Counted from the stretch's first letter, positions 1-11,822 are shown. The stretch is 64,000 bases of DNA from Siphonodentalium dalli (GCA_032622095.1 CP136061.1:89274983-89338982), one strand, 5' to 3'. Numbers and translations are program-made. Notes: generated by a model not told the origin, from the letters alone.

Positions 1-840
1 CTCTCACATTGCCGAAAACGTGTATTTAGTAATATCGTTGTTGTTGATATTTACGGCTTGGGGGCTATTTTCTTATTTAGCAAGTTAGAGCTCAAACGGT
101 TCGAGTCTATAAAGGACACACTCATATATATGACACTTCCCGTGGGTAGCAAGTTTGAGCTCAATCGGCATTCCCTGGAATTTCCCGTAGATTGGCAGAT
201 TCCAGTAGCTTTATAACGGTATATCTGGGGAGAAATCTGATGCTATATTCGTGATTATCTGGGATGATTTCGGTATATAATTATATACTGTAAAAACAAA
301 GCGCGCCATCCGTGCTCTCAGGGTTGGTCAGAAACAAATGTTTTTTAAATTTAATGTATGTTCCGTATATCTCTCTGCAGATGCAAATAACGTTGAATGG
401 CAAACAGACGCTCTTTATAGAGATGCGTCAAAAACAAACGCTCATTAAATAATCACTTGATTAACCCACGCCGTGCCTTTGCGGTGATTTGAGATTGGAG
501 AATGGGTGCTCTGATCTTCTCTAAACCGCGACCACGGTCGTGTCGGTGGGATTTGACACTTACATAGGAAGTTTGAGATCAATCTGTACACGCGTTTTGG
601 ATTCTATGAAGTACACACACACACACACACATATATACGAAGTCTCAAAATATATAGTATAGACTAGCAGGTTAGCCCGCCACCGGCGGCGTTTGTCCGA
701 AACATTTTGAATTATTTTGTTTTTATTTATATATTTTTAATATTTTTGTATTTTATGTTTTGTTTGTGTTTTTATGTTTACCCATACCATAGTATGGTAA
801 ACATAGTGTCGTTGCCCGGATTGACCACTCGTCGTTCGTC
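1..840. other. Non-coding flank, no gene seen
   Basis: AT-rich sequence with recurrent gtttgagctcaa phrases, a (CA)n run at about 611-632 and, near 836-880, a pyrimidine-rich series of tctgtc words typical of repeat edges. Bases about 352-510 recur at about 2706-2860 (see the duplication entry). No exon is supported. Confidence 0.5.
352..510 (+). repeat. Dispersed direct repeat, copy 1 (copy 2 at 2706-2860)
   Basis: About 150 bp containing aacgttgaatggcaaacag, gatgcgtcaaaaacaaac and gccgtgcctttgc recurs 2.35 kb downstream with roughly 10 per cent differences. It marks either a dispersed element or an old duplication. Confidence 0.6.
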
Positions 841-844
841 CGTC

Positions 845-1150
845 TGTTTGTCTGTCCATCTGTCTGTCAGTCCATAGAAACTTTACGAGTAATGCGATAA
901 CTCAAACATTTTCTATCCAATCGAAACCAAATTGTATATGGGTTTCTCATCCCAAAATACAGATCGAGTTCGAATTTGGGTTTGATCCGAGATTTTGTTA
1001 CAGAGTTATGGCCCTTTTTCAACTTAGAATTCACGCATTCTGCCATAACTCATTTTTTTATCTGATTGGAACCAAATTTGGTATGTGAGTTCGAATATGG
1101 GTTTGATCCGATTAATTTTAAAGGAGTTATGACCCTTTTTCGAGAAAAAA
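845..1150 (+). repeat. Family S ('gagttatggccc') tandem repeat, about 2 units
   Basis: Two diverged units each containing 'accaaatt', 'cgaat(a/t)tgggtttgatcc' and 'gagttatgrccctttttc'. The same family forms longer arrays at 28400-29070 and 39430-39930. It begins after a run of tctgtc words, as a dispersed repeat with a defined edge would. Confidence 0.6.
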
Positions 1151-2135
1151 AAATGAAAAAAAAAATCAATTTAAAAAAAAATTACTTTTAACTTTTATAA
1201 TAATAATAAAAAAAATGTCATTGACATTGTCATTTGTTTTCATTTAGATATTGATGATTATGATAAAAGTTGATAAAAAGATTTCCAATGTGTCCGTTTA
1301 ATTTTTTTAAATAATTAAAAAGTTTTTAAGTTAAAAAAATTTGAAAAACTAACACCATTATAACTCTGCCAAGGGTACCCCGAATCACCACACCAAATTT
1401 GATTAAATCGGTCCAAAATCTTGTGTTATGTACTGGCAAATCTGTTTGGAGCAACATTAAACCAATTCATTAATTGCCTTTGGACTACTTAGCTATTGAT
1501 AAGGCAATATTATTTTCTGATGTCTCTTATGCCAATGTGCAAATAATCTGATAAAGAAGGCTATGGTATCTAATTTAAAATAAAGATTCAACAATAAACA
1601 TCACATGATATTAACAGTAGACATCTCTGCTGCAGAGTTATATCTTCAGATGGTCTGATATCATTATAATTGTTATTTGTTTAATAGAGGGGTCAGTGTT
1701 CAACATAAACAATTCCTGTGATATTTTGACAGCTCTGCTATATAATTGATATTAATGGGTCAGTGGTGAGGTTGCTTATCTGTATACTAGGACACATTCT
1801 TATTGTAAACTTAAATTGGACTCTCTTAACCCAAGTATTCCATGTCCAGGTCACACCTACACATTTAACCCATGGGCTTGCTGGCTGTGGCGGTTTAGCA
1901 TTACAGATCCTGTACCAGTGCATTCTCTTATATAAATGGCAGTGACCCATAAATTCCAATAATTTGTGTTATGTACATTTGTCTATAATAGTACATAACA
2001 GTATACTCTATAATTCAACACCAAAATTCTCATTTATCCGATCATATTAAATTTTTATCGCCAAGGGATGGGTTAACATCTGCCGATCGTGATCGGCCTC
2101 TCGTTCAATGAGTTAATATTGGGTTTTTCAATATT
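1150..2135. other. AT-rich non-coding stretch
   Basis: Contains A/T-rich simple sequence (1140-1350) and no supported gene. Around 1895-1950 there is a half hairpin relic (agtgcattctcttatata), a degraded arm of the hairpin module found elsewhere in the window. Confidence 0.4.
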
Positions 2136-3540
2136 TTACCAGATTTGACCTTGAATTGATCATTTTCAAGGTCAAGGTCATGTCGGGGTCACAATATATA
2201 ATTTGTGGGTACCCGTTTGAAGGTTAAGACTGACCCGATGAAAAATTCCCCCGTTCCTAGGAACGACAGACATAAGAATGTTTCACACGTCGACGATCCC
2301 CGTGTGTTTTTACACTTATATACGAAGTTTGAGCTCACCTAGGGTGGAAAAACTTACCCGATCCGCGTTCTTAGGAACACAACACGCTCATGTCTATACA
2401 CGCCGTCGTGAACCCCATCCTCGCAAAGAGCGGACAGTCAATTAATCCCGTCGTGAACGCCATCACCAACGCGACGTAATTTTGTTTGGTATCATGTGTT
2501 GCGTTCTAAAAATAGGAAAGCACTTGCCCCGTATACGTTTGCGTAAATACGAAATTGTGAGTGTTGGTTTGTAACCGGGATTTCTGAGAAGCATTATGCC
2601 TATAACTACCCCCCCCCAAGCCCTGACCTAAGTGTTATACATACTATAACAATGATGTTGTAAGAGTACTATGGCATCCAATAAATCTCCCCACATAGGA
2701 AACCACTCAATGTTCCCGTATATCACTCTGCAGATGCTAATAACGTTGAATTGTAAACAGACGCTCTTTATAGCGATGCGTCAAAAACAAACGCTCATTA
2801 ATGATTAACCCCCGCCGTGCCTTTGCTGTGATTTGGGAGTGGATAAAGGGTACTCTGAGCTTGTCCATTTTGAAGGTCAAGGTCAAGTGGGGTCCAAAAC
2901 ACTGCCCGGACAAAAGTAACCGACAAACGTGCCCGTCAAAATCCATCCGGTTTTACCCGATTTGACCTTGAATTGATCATTTTGACGGTCAAGGTCAGGA
3001 CGGGGTCACGACTCGACCCGTCCAAAACACTCAGTGGACAAAAGTAACCCCACATATCAAATTTCGTCGAAATCCCATCAAAATTGGCGATATGACCTTG
3101 AATTGACCCGATTTCAAGGTCAAGGTCACGTCGCACGGGCAAATGAATATGCTTATGAGACTCCCCATACGAAAGTATCCCCACATACCAAGTTTCATCG
3201 AAATCCCGTGATATTCGGGCGTTTGACCTTGAAATGACCCAATTTCAAGGTCACATCGCACGGGCAAATTAATAGGTTTATGCCACTCCCCGGCCTTATG
3301 TACCCCCACATACCAAGTTTCATCGAAATCCCGTGATATTCGTGCGTTTGACCTTGAAATTACCCGATTTCAAGGTCAAGGTCACATCGGACGGACAAAT
3401 TAATAGGCCCATGTCACCCCCCGTCCGAAAATACCCCCACATACCAAGTTTCATCGAAATCGGCTTGGCCGTTTTCGAGTTCATCGCGAACACACACACA
3501 GACAGATACACAGACAGATCTTCCAAAATATATAATAGAT
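2136..3540 (+). repeat. 130-bp tandem repeat rich in tcaaggtca boxes
   Basis: From about 2936 to 3480, roughly four units of 126-131 bp repeat the phrases ccccacataccaagtttcat, cgaaatccc and an inverted pair tgaccttga...tcaaggtca. A single related segment lies at 2136-2290. The right edge ends in acagacagatacacagacag, typical of dispersed invertebrate repeats. Short frames predicted across it are repeat translations. Confidence 0.7.
2706..2860 (+). repeat. Dispersed direct repeat, copy 2
   Basis: Second copy of the sequence at 352-510, same orientation. It runs directly into the nuclear-receptor-like tandem repeat that follows. Confidence 0.6.
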
Positions 3541-3561
3541 AGATTATCCATCCCTTAACTA

Positions 3562-3825
3562 ACACTATTTCTGATTGGGCAAAATCCATCACATGATAAT
3601 CTGGGAAAATGTCAAATTGGAGTCCCGAAAATTTCACCAAATCATTTGGCAATAGTGTTACTTCGTGACATCATGGAGTCCTGATAAAAAAAGTCATATT
3701 GGACTTGATTGAATCCAATATGACATTTTTATCGGGACTCCTTGACGTCACAAAGTAACTCTATTGCCAAATGAATCGGTGAAATTGTGATGCGCGCGCA
3801 ATAATCTGGCAGATTTAATTAGCTG
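3562..3825. mobile_element. Foldback (inverted-repeat) element
   Basis: Arms meet around 3700. ttacttcgtgacatcatgga on the left mirrors cttgacgtcacaaagtaa on the right, and gtcatattgga mirrors tccaatatgac. The outer portions (attgggcaaaatcc; caataatctggcaga) are more diverged. No ORF. Probably an old non-autonomous transposon. Confidence 0.6.
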
Positions 3826-4029
3826 ACATTTCACTTCCGCATTGAGTTTTTTTTTCACTTCCAAGTTTTATATTCCAAATCATCCTTTCTGATGATCAAA
3901 TACAGGCTTTTATAGAGAATCAAGTGCCGACAAATACCAAAAATAACCATGCACAAAAGTTTTACATGTATTCCCAAAATTTGGATAAACATACAGATGG
4001 ATAATAAAAATGTCATTCAATTTTGCTGC

Positions 4030-4175
4030 ACACTGGCAGTATGTGTTTTTCTTGTACTCGTCCAGGTTGTGGTGAAAAGTCATATTGAACTTGACACTGC
4101 ATGTCTCGTCCGATATGAATTTTCACCACAACCTGCATGACTAAGACAAGAAAAACACATACTGTACACAACATT
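4030..4175. mobile_element. Small foldback element
   Basis: Arms cagtatgtgtttttcttgta and caagaaaaacacatactgta are near-perfect inverted copies, with inner matches aggttgtggtgaaaa and ttttcaccacaacct. Length about 145 bp; no coding potential. Confidence 0.65.
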
Positions 4176-4288
4176 GTATAATAAAGTTATAATATCCTGT
4201 GAGATAATATTTTATTGAAATTTTTCAATTTTGTCCTACAACCCAGGGAATGTGGCATTTTAACTATATATTCCAGGTGTCAAAGGGT

Positions 4289-4317
<29 letters not shown>
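4289..4317. repeat. (TA)n microsatellite
   Basis: An uninterrupted TA run directly before the degraded left end of a family B element. Confidence 0.9.
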
Positions 4318-4320
<3 letters not shown>

Positions 4321-4578
4321 CCTTTCATGATGGGAGCTGCACTGGCACAGCATTGAAGACCCTGTGCCAGCACATTCTCTTATATATGCGAGTCTCCCAT
4401 AGGGAACCTCGCATATATAAGAGAATGCACTGGCTTACAAGGTCAAGGTAAATATTGTTAGGCCACTGTATTCTCTTATATATGCGAGGCTCCCTATCGG
4501 AGACTCACATATATAAGAAAATGCATTGGCACATGGTTTTCGCAAAATTCCAGGAAGCTCCAGCCATGGAGGGGTTAA
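4316..4578 (+). mobile_element. Family B hairpin MITE (TTAA type), copy 1
   Basis: Left end cccttt catgatgggagctg is slightly degraded; the right end is catggaggggttaa. It contains two palindromes (about 4365-4435 and 4460-4530), the first with ccagtg/cactgg outer pairs and inner ctccc/ggga(a)c, separated by a spacer containing caaggtcaaggtaaatattg. Confidence 0.75.
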
Positions 4579-4818
4579 TCTCCCATGAGAGAATCATGAT
4601 CCTTTTGTCATATAGAATCTCTGTTCAAATAGTTGAAAGAACAATATGCAAATATCTAAGAAACAACCCTTCCTTTTCATCCTCCTTTGAGAGAATCATG
4701 ACCCCTTGTCATACGAGATATTTGGTCGAAGACTTCTAACCACCAGATACAGATATATATTGAACCGATCCATTAATCATTGAACCCAGGGGCTTAGGCA
4801 TAGGAAATATCTTCTGAT

Positions 4819-5220
4819 CAAGCCTGTAATTAGTTTGTCTGTCATTTGCAGAATGAGGTCCCCAGAGGGTGAAATTAGTGATGCTATCCTACACAACAGG
4901 CTACCAAATTCATCCTTTGGGGACCTCATTCTGCTTAGACCTCATTTTATTTTTTCCTTCTGGGAAGTTTCTATATCCCTAAATTTTCAGAAGATAAAAT
5001 GCATAATCGAGGTGAATAATGGGTGAACATTACCAACTTCAACTGAGGAACTTCAATCTGATCCTATAATTTTGTAGGTCACCCATAGCAGTTGGGGCCT
5101 ATGCAGAATGTTCCCAGAGTGTGAATTTGGTAATGCAAGCCCATAATGCTGAATAGCATCACTAAATTACACTCTGGGGACCTCATTCTGCAAATGACAG
5201 ACACAGTATTTGCAGGCTTG
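4819..5220. mobile_element. Family G hAT-like MITE, copy 1
   Basis: Ends caagcctg and caggcttg. Two palindromic modules built on gaatgaggtccccagagggt flank a spacer. Flanking octamers cttctgat and ctcctaat are similar, as expected of a decayed 8-bp target duplication. The minisatellite starts right after it. Confidence 0.75.
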
Positions 5221-5229
5221 CTCCTAATG

Positions 5230-8200
5230 ATTTCTAGCACTCATATTGACGACATCAGAGTTTTAACCCTTTATTTCTAGCACTCATATTGACCGACATT
5301 AGAGTTTTAACCTTTTATAGAGTTTTAACCTTTTATTTCAAGTACTCATATTGACTGACATCAGAGTTTTAGCCCTTTATTTCTAGTACTCATATTGACC
5401 GACATCAGAGTTTTAACCCTATATTTCTAGCACTCATATTGACGACATCAGAGTTTTAACCCTTTATTTCTAGCACTCATATTGACCGACATTAGAGTTT
5501 TAACCTTTTATAGAGTTTTAACCTTTTATTTCTAGTACTCATATTAACCGACATCAGAGTTTTAGCCCTTTATTTCTAGTACTCATATTGACCGACATCA
5601 GAGTTTTAACTCTTTATTTCTAGTACTCATATTGACCGACAGAGTTTTAGCCCTTTATTTCTGGTACTCATATTGACCGACATCAGAGTTTTAACCCTTT
5701 ATTTCTGGTACTCATATTGACCGACATCAGAGTTTGAGCCCTTTATTTCTGGTATTCATATTGACCGACATCAGAGTTTTAACCCTTTATTTCTAGTACT
5801 CATATTGACCGACATCAGAGTTTTAACCCTATATTTCTAGTATTCATATTGACCGACATCAGAGTTTTAACCCTTTATTTCTGGTACTCATATTGACCAA
5901 CATCATAGTTTTAACCCTTTATTTCTAGTACTCATATTGACCGACATCAGAGTTTTAACCATTTATTTCTAGTACTCATATTGACCGACATCAGAGTTTT
6001 AACACTTTATTTCTAGTATTCATATTGACCGACATCAGAGTTTTTAACCTTTTATTTCTAGTATTCATATTGACTGACAGAGTTTTAACGTTTTATTTCT
6101 AGTACTCATATTGACCGACAGAGTTTTAATGTTTTATTTCTAGTACTCATATTGACCGACAGAGTTTTAGCCCTTTATTTCTGGTACTCATATTGACCGA
6201 CATCAGAGTTTTAACCCTTTATTTCTAGTACTCATATTGACCGACATCAGAGTTTTAACCCTATATTTCTAGTATTCATATTGACCGACATCAGAGTTTT
6301 AACCCTTTATTTCTGGTACTCATATTGACCAACATCATAGTTTTAACCCTTTATTTCTGGTACTCATATTGACCGACATCAGAGTTTTAACCATTTATTT
6401 CTAGTACTCATATTGACCGACATCAGAGTTTTAACCCTTTATTTCTAGTATTCACATTGACCGACATCAGAGTTTTTAACCTTTTATTTCTAGTATTCAT
6501 ATTGACCAACATCAGAGTTTTAACCCTTTATTTCTAGTACTCATATTGACTGACATCAAAGTTTTAACCCTTTATTTCTAGTACTCATATTGACCGACAG
6601 AGTTTTAACGTTTTATTTCTAGTACTCATATTGACCGACAGAGTTTTAATGTTTTATTTCTAGTACTCATATTGACCGACAGAGTTTTAGCCCTTTATTT
6701 GGTACTCATATTGACCGACATCAGAGTTTTAATCCTTTATTTCTGGTACTCATATTGACCGACATCAGAGTTTTAGCTCTTTATTTCTGGTATTCATATT
6801 GACCGACATCAGAGTTTTAACCCTTTATTTCTAGTACTCATATTGACGGACATCAGAGTTTTAACCCTTTATTTCTAGTATTCATATTGACCGACATCAG
6901 AGTTTTAACCATTTATTTCTGGTACTCATATTGACCGACAGAGTTTTAACCCTTTATTTCTGGTACTCATATTGACCGACATCAGAGTTTTAGCCCTTTA
7001 TTTCTGGTATTCATATTGACCGACATCACAGTTTTAACCCTTTATTTCTAGTACTCATATTGACCGACATCAGAGTTTTAACCCTATATTTCTAGTATTC
7101 ATATTGACCGACATCAGAGTTTTAACCCTTTATTTCTGGTACTCATATTGACCCACATCATAGTTTTAACCCTTTATTTCTGGTACTCATATTGACCGAC
7201 ATCAGAGTTTTAACCATTTATTTCTAGTACTCATATTGACCGACATCAGAGTTTTAACCCTTTATTTCTAGTATTCATATTGACCGACATCAGAGTTTTA
7301 ACCTTTTATTTCTAGTATTCATATTGACCAACATCAGAGTTTTAACCCTTTATTTCTAGTACTCATATTGACTGACATCAGAGTTTTAACCCTTTATTTC
7401 TGGTACTCATATTGACCGACATCAGAGTTTTAACCATTTATTTCTGGTACTCATATTGACCGACATCAGAGTTTTAACCCTTTATTTCTGGTATTCATAT
7501 TGACCGACATCAGAGTTTTAACCCTTTATTTCTGGTACTCATATTGACCGACATCAGAGTTTTAACCCTTTATTTCTAGTACTCATATTGACCGACATCA
7601 GAGTTTTAACCCTTTATTTCTAGTACTCATATTGACCGACATCAGAGTTTTAACCCTTTATTTCTAGTACTCATATTGACCGACATCAGAGTTTTAACCC
7701 TTTATTTCTAGTACTCATATTGACCGACATCAGAGTTTTAACCATTTATTTCTAGTACTCATATTGACCGACATCAGAGTTTTAACCATTTATTTCTAGT
7801 ACTCATATTGACTGACAGAGTTTTAACCCTTTATTTCTAGTATTCATATTGACCGACATCAGAGTTTTAACCTTTTATTTCTAGTATTCATATTGACCAA
7901 CATCAGAGTTTTAACCCTTTATTTCTAGTACTCATATTGACTGACATCAGAGTTTTAACCCTTTATTTCTGGTACTCATATTGACCGACATCAGAGTTTT
8001 AACCATTTATTTCTGGTACTCATATTGACCGACATCAGAGTTTTAACCCTTTATTTCTGGTATTCATATTGACCGACATCAGAGTTTTAACCCTTTATTT
8101 CTGGTACTCATATTGACCGACATCAGAGTTTTAACCCTTTATTTCTAGTACTCATATTGAGCGACATCAGAGTTTTAACCCTTTATTTCTAGTACTCATA

Positions 8201-8308
8201 TTGACCGACATCAGAGTTTTAACCCTTTATTTCTAGTACTCATATTGACTGACATCAGAGTTTTAACCCTTTATTTCTAGTACTCATATTGACTGACATC
8301 AGACTTTT
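5230..8308 (+). repeat. 44-bp minisatellite, about 70 units
   Basis: The unit is catattgaccgacatcaga followed by gttttaaccctttatttcta and gtact. A recurrent 40-bp variant lacks one 'catc'. Units alternate at fixed sites (ctagt/ctggt, actcat/attcat, accctt/accatt/acgttt). Blocks of variants recur at about 432, 520 and 569 bp, which shows higher-order duplication. 44 is not a multiple of three and no frame stays open, so it is not coding. Each unit contains ttaaccctttatttc, resembling the end of the TTAA transposons, and the array stops against such an end (8307-8345). Confidence 0.95.
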
Positions 8309-8348
8309 AACCTTTCTTTACTAAATGAATTCTCCCACCCAGTTAACC
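8305..8348 (+). mobile_element. Family H terminal remnant
   Basis: ttaacctttctttactaaat followed by gaattctcccacccagtta matches the left end of family H elements (compare 41976). Only the terminus survives, abutting the minisatellite. Confidence 0.55.
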
Positions 8349-8393
8349 CTTTCTGGTCTAAATTTCAGACAACATTTGTGGTAGGTATCATAC

Positions 8394-8970
8394 TAAAGGG
8401 GTACTGTACACTATATCCACCCATTTCTGGGACCATTTCCTTTTAACCCTTTACCCAACAAACCGGCCAAAACCGGCCAAATAAAGCTTCAACAGCCTAA
8501 AATATCTTCGGTCTGTCTCAATAGAACCATACAAATATGGATATCATTGGAACCGGCTCCTTGACCACATTGTGATAGTTACAGTTATGCCCTGTGCCAA
8601 TGCATTCTCTTATATATGCGAGTCGACCATAGGTCGCCTCGCATATATAAGAGAATGCATTGGCCTAAACAAAATCTTTTTTTAACACTTTTTACCATTT
8701 TTTCTTACATTCTTTAACAATTTTATAATTTTTAATGTGTTAAGCCAATGCATTCTCTTATATATGCGAGGCGACCTATGGTCGACTCGCATATATAAGA
8801 GAATGCATTGGCACAGGGCCGTTCTGTTGGGTAAAGGGTTAATACTTAATATGAATATATGCAACTAATGAATGCATTTGAGCCATTAATTAGTTCAAAA
8901 TACACTTGTGTGCTCTATGAACGATGCAAACAACATGGTAATTAAAATGAAATGAATTTATTACTGGAGT
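8394..8970 (+). mobile_element. Family E element (left part) interrupted by a family A element
   Basis: aggggtactgtacactatat followed by cccatttctgggaccat matches the left arm of the better preserved copy at 31420. After the insertion at 8443-8842 the arm resumes with gaatatatgcaactaatgaa and runs to about 8970. The right arm is missing. Confidence 0.65.
8443..8842 (+). mobile_element. Family A paired-hairpin MITE, copy 1
   Basis: TTAA, then ends ccctttacccaaca and tgttgggtaaaggg, then TTAA: a piggyBac-like layout. Inside are two 69-bp palindromes (8596-8664 and 8744-8812) in opposite orientation around an AT-rich spacer. The left unique part carries two accggccaaa words. It is inserted into a family E element, so the host sequence is known on both sides. 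Confidence 0.9.
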
Positions 8971-9100
8971 CAAACAACCAATCAACCCAGATATATCAGA
9001 TTTATGGAGCCACAGACTCATTATGAGTGTCCATTGCTTCAAATGTGCTTGCTCCCGTGAGCGTGAACTAATTCTTATTTATTATCGAAATAGTCATGTA

Positions 9101-9254
9101 CAGTAATACCCTAAATAATCGACTCCTTAACCACAGCAGAATTATGAGTGAGAGCTTTCCGATGAATGGCAACAAGCCATATTTCCGACTAAATCCTGAA
9201 AAGTTACCCATAATTCTGCTGTGGTTGAGGAGTCGATTATTTAGGGCATTACTG
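9101..9254. mobile_element. Family F TA-type palindromic MITE, copy 1
   Basis: Ends cagtaataccctaaataatc and ttagggcattactg with TA on both sides. The right arm is full length. The left arm has lost the stretch between the gaattatg box and the centre, so the fold is asymmetric. Confidence 0.85.
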
Positions 9255-9497
9255 TATCAATATCGGAATTGCACATTGGGATGTCCCCCAACTCAGATCT
9301 TTGAATATGGCTTCTTTCCAATAATGTATCTTTAGTCGAAGACTTCAAAACAACATATATATAGAATCATCACCCCCCCCCCCCCCACCCTTGTCATATC
9401 TGGTCGATGACCTGAAAGGATCAGATGTAGATATATAACCAAACTTGTCCCTTCGCAGATTTCGACCGATTCAGACTTCTAAATCAGGACTTTCCTT

Positions 9498-9754
9498 TTA
9501 ACCCTTTCATGACGGGAGCTGCGATTGTGCAGCATTAAATACACTGTGCCAGTGCATTCTCTTATTATCCGAGTCTCCCATAGGAAGCATAACATATATA
9601 AGAGAATGCACTGGCTTACAAGATCAATGTAAATATTGTTATACCAATGAATTCTCTTATATATACGGAGCTCCCAAACTCGCATACTATACGAGAATTC
9701 ATTGGCACAGGGTTTTTGACAAATTTCAGGAATCTTTAGTCATGAAAGGGTTAA
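9498..9754 (+). mobile_element. Family B hairpin MITE, copy 2
   Basis: TTAA-ccctttcatgacgggagct at the left and gtcatgaaaggg-TTAA at the right. Both hairpins are partly eroded in their loops (ttattatccgag; ctcccaaactcg). Confidence 0.85.
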
Positions 9755-10081
9755 TAAATCTCCTGTGATAGAACTAGCTGGCCATGAGTCAATTGTTATT
9801 TAGGATTTCTGGCCAAAGCCTTTGAAACACCAGATATGGAAATATAACCAATATGAGCGTTCAGACTTTCATGTCAAACTTGATTTTCCCATTTATTCTC
9901 CTATGATAGAACCATGAACCCCTTGTTATTCATGATCTCTGAGGCACAACAGGTTTCAAATTGGGAGGCGCCACTTCTCCCAATTTGATTATTTAGGACA
10001 AGTAGACTGTATCAAGGAGAAGTCATACTGGCTCAAGTTCAACATACACCCCAATATCACCAGCCTATGATTCAATAAGTA

Positions 10082-10419
10082 CAGTAATGCTCTAAATAAT
10101 CGACTCCTTAACCCTTTCAGTGCAAAGTCCGATTTTTATATCAACCCATATTTCCTTGATCATTTTTCAAATTTATTGATTATAATAATGTGATACATTG
10201 ATGGAAAGAGCGCTAAACAAAAATCGGACTTGGCACTGAAAGGGTTAAACACAGCAGAATTATTGGTAACTTTTCAGGATTTAGTCGGAAATATAGCTTG
10301 TTGCCATTCACCGAGAGCTTTCCAATGAAGGCCAACAAGCCATATTTCCGACTAAATCCTGAAAAGTTACCCATATTTCTGCTGTGGTTAAAAGGAGTCA
10401 ATTATTTAGAGCATTAGTG
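10082..10419. mobile_element. Family F palindromic MITE, copy 2, with nested insertion
   Basis: cagtaatgctctaaataatc starts the left arm; ttagagcattagtg ends the right arm. The left arm is split at its ccttaa by a 133-bp element (next entry), the only difference from the intact arms of other copies. Confidence 0.9.
10108..10248. mobile_element. Hairpin-less family C element nested in family F
   Basis: TTAA, ccctttcagtgcaaagtccg at one end, cggacttggcactgaaaggg at the other, TTAA. Length 133 bp between the duplications. Its outer 40 bp resemble the ends of family C elements at 20432 and 38520, but it lacks the gccaatgcattctc palindrome they carry. Confidence 0.88.
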
Positions 10420-10799
10420 TATTATGCAATAGCCCAATAATTGAATGAGTAAGAACACCATTGTAATCAGATAATAAGATTTAAATATGCTGTTGGGATA
10501 TATGCATACTTGTATATGAGAGAGGTCATTTCTCACTGGTACAAAAATGGGGAGAAGTGACCTTTTAGGGAGAAGATATCTCCCAAGTCACCCTTAGGCT
10601 GCTACTCTCCGAAGTCGCATTTTAAGTTGGTTGCTGAAGCACAATATATTACCAAACTAGACATTCTTGATAGAGATATCTCTGTTCAAAGAGATCAAAG
10701 CACAATATGCAAAAATGAAACCAATCGTGGCCTTCCCTTTTATTCTCCTTTGAGAGAATAATGGCTCCCTTGTCATATGAGATTTCTCTTCGTGGACTT

Positions 10800-11189
10800 T
10801 TAACCCTTTACCCATCAAACCGGCCAAAACCGGCCAAATAAAGCTTCAACAGCCTAAAATATCTTTGGTCTGTCTCAATAGAACCATACAAATATGGATA
10901 TCATTGGAACCGGCTCCTTGACCACATTGTGATAGTTACAGTTATGCCCTGTGCCAATGCATTCTCTTATATATGCGAGTCGACCATAGGTCGCCTCGCA
11001 TATATAAGAGAATGCATTGGCCTAAAAAAAATCTTTTTTTACCATTTTTTCTTACATTCTTTAACAATTTTATAATTTTTAATGTGTTAAGCCAATGCAT
11101 TCTCTTATATATGCGAGGCGACCTATGGTCGACTCGCATATATAAGAGAATGCATTGGCACAGGGCCCTTCTGTTGGGTAAAGGGTTAA
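10800..11189 (+). mobile_element. Family A paired-hairpin MITE, copy 2
   Basis: Same order as the copy at 8443 with a handful of substitutions (cccatcaaac for cccaacaaac) and a shorter spacer. The hairpins show intact gtcgaccataggtcgc and mirrored gcgacctatggtcgac loops. TTAA at both ends. Confidence 0.92.
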
Positions 11190-11705
11190 CCACCAGCTTC
11201 AGATATATATGTATATAATGGAAGTGAGTGAGACTCAGGAATGACAATATATCATACAGCAAGATACTAGATCTTTTTTTGAAGACCTAAAAGAACCAGT
11301 TATATCTATATTTACATAGCCGGTCTGTGTTACACTAAATCCTGTTTGGTGATTGGTCAACTGCCAATTGGGTCACCCATTTTATATCCCAATAACCCAA
11401 GAGTGTAACCCAAACGCGATGTCACATATTGTTGACCTAATCTGATCTAATCACTAAAAGCTGACAGCAGAATAATTGGGCGTGTTTTTCAAAGTTCAGC
11501 CGAATTGAATCTGCAGCCCGTTATTTATATCGATCACATTATTGTTATGAAGTGCTTAGAAATCTTATATTGGGCTGACTTAATGTGCTGCGTGGGCTAG
11601 TCTCAAATACTCGGCAGATTTTGTGAAAATAAATAAGAATGCACTCTGCTTTTTTATGGGAATAAATCATCAGAAAGCTACATAAATATAAAAAGTGAAT
11701 GGAGT

Positions 11706-11822
11706 TGGTGTGTGTGTGATTGGGGGATACGGCGCTGTGGTCGTTGGGTGCCCATTTTGCGGTTTACACGATGTACTCCAACAACCACTGTGCTGTATCC
11801 CCCAATAACACACACACACCCA
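11706..11822. mobile_element. Foldback with (GT)/(CA) ends
   Basis: gtgtgtgtgattgggggata and tatcccccaataacacacac are inverted copies, followed inward by cgctgtggtcgttgg and ccaacaaccactgtg. About 115 bp. Confidence 0.65.

Noticed and set aside
5230-8308. Possible CRISPR-like array because of regular 44-bp periodicity
   Set aside because: The whole unit repeats with no unique spacers, and the surrounding DNA is clearly animal. It is a minisatellite.
10942-11262. Open frames repeating residues like YKRMHW and LLYMR at many places
   Set aside because: These are translations of the 69-bp palindromes, occur on both strands of every copy, and have no start or splice context.
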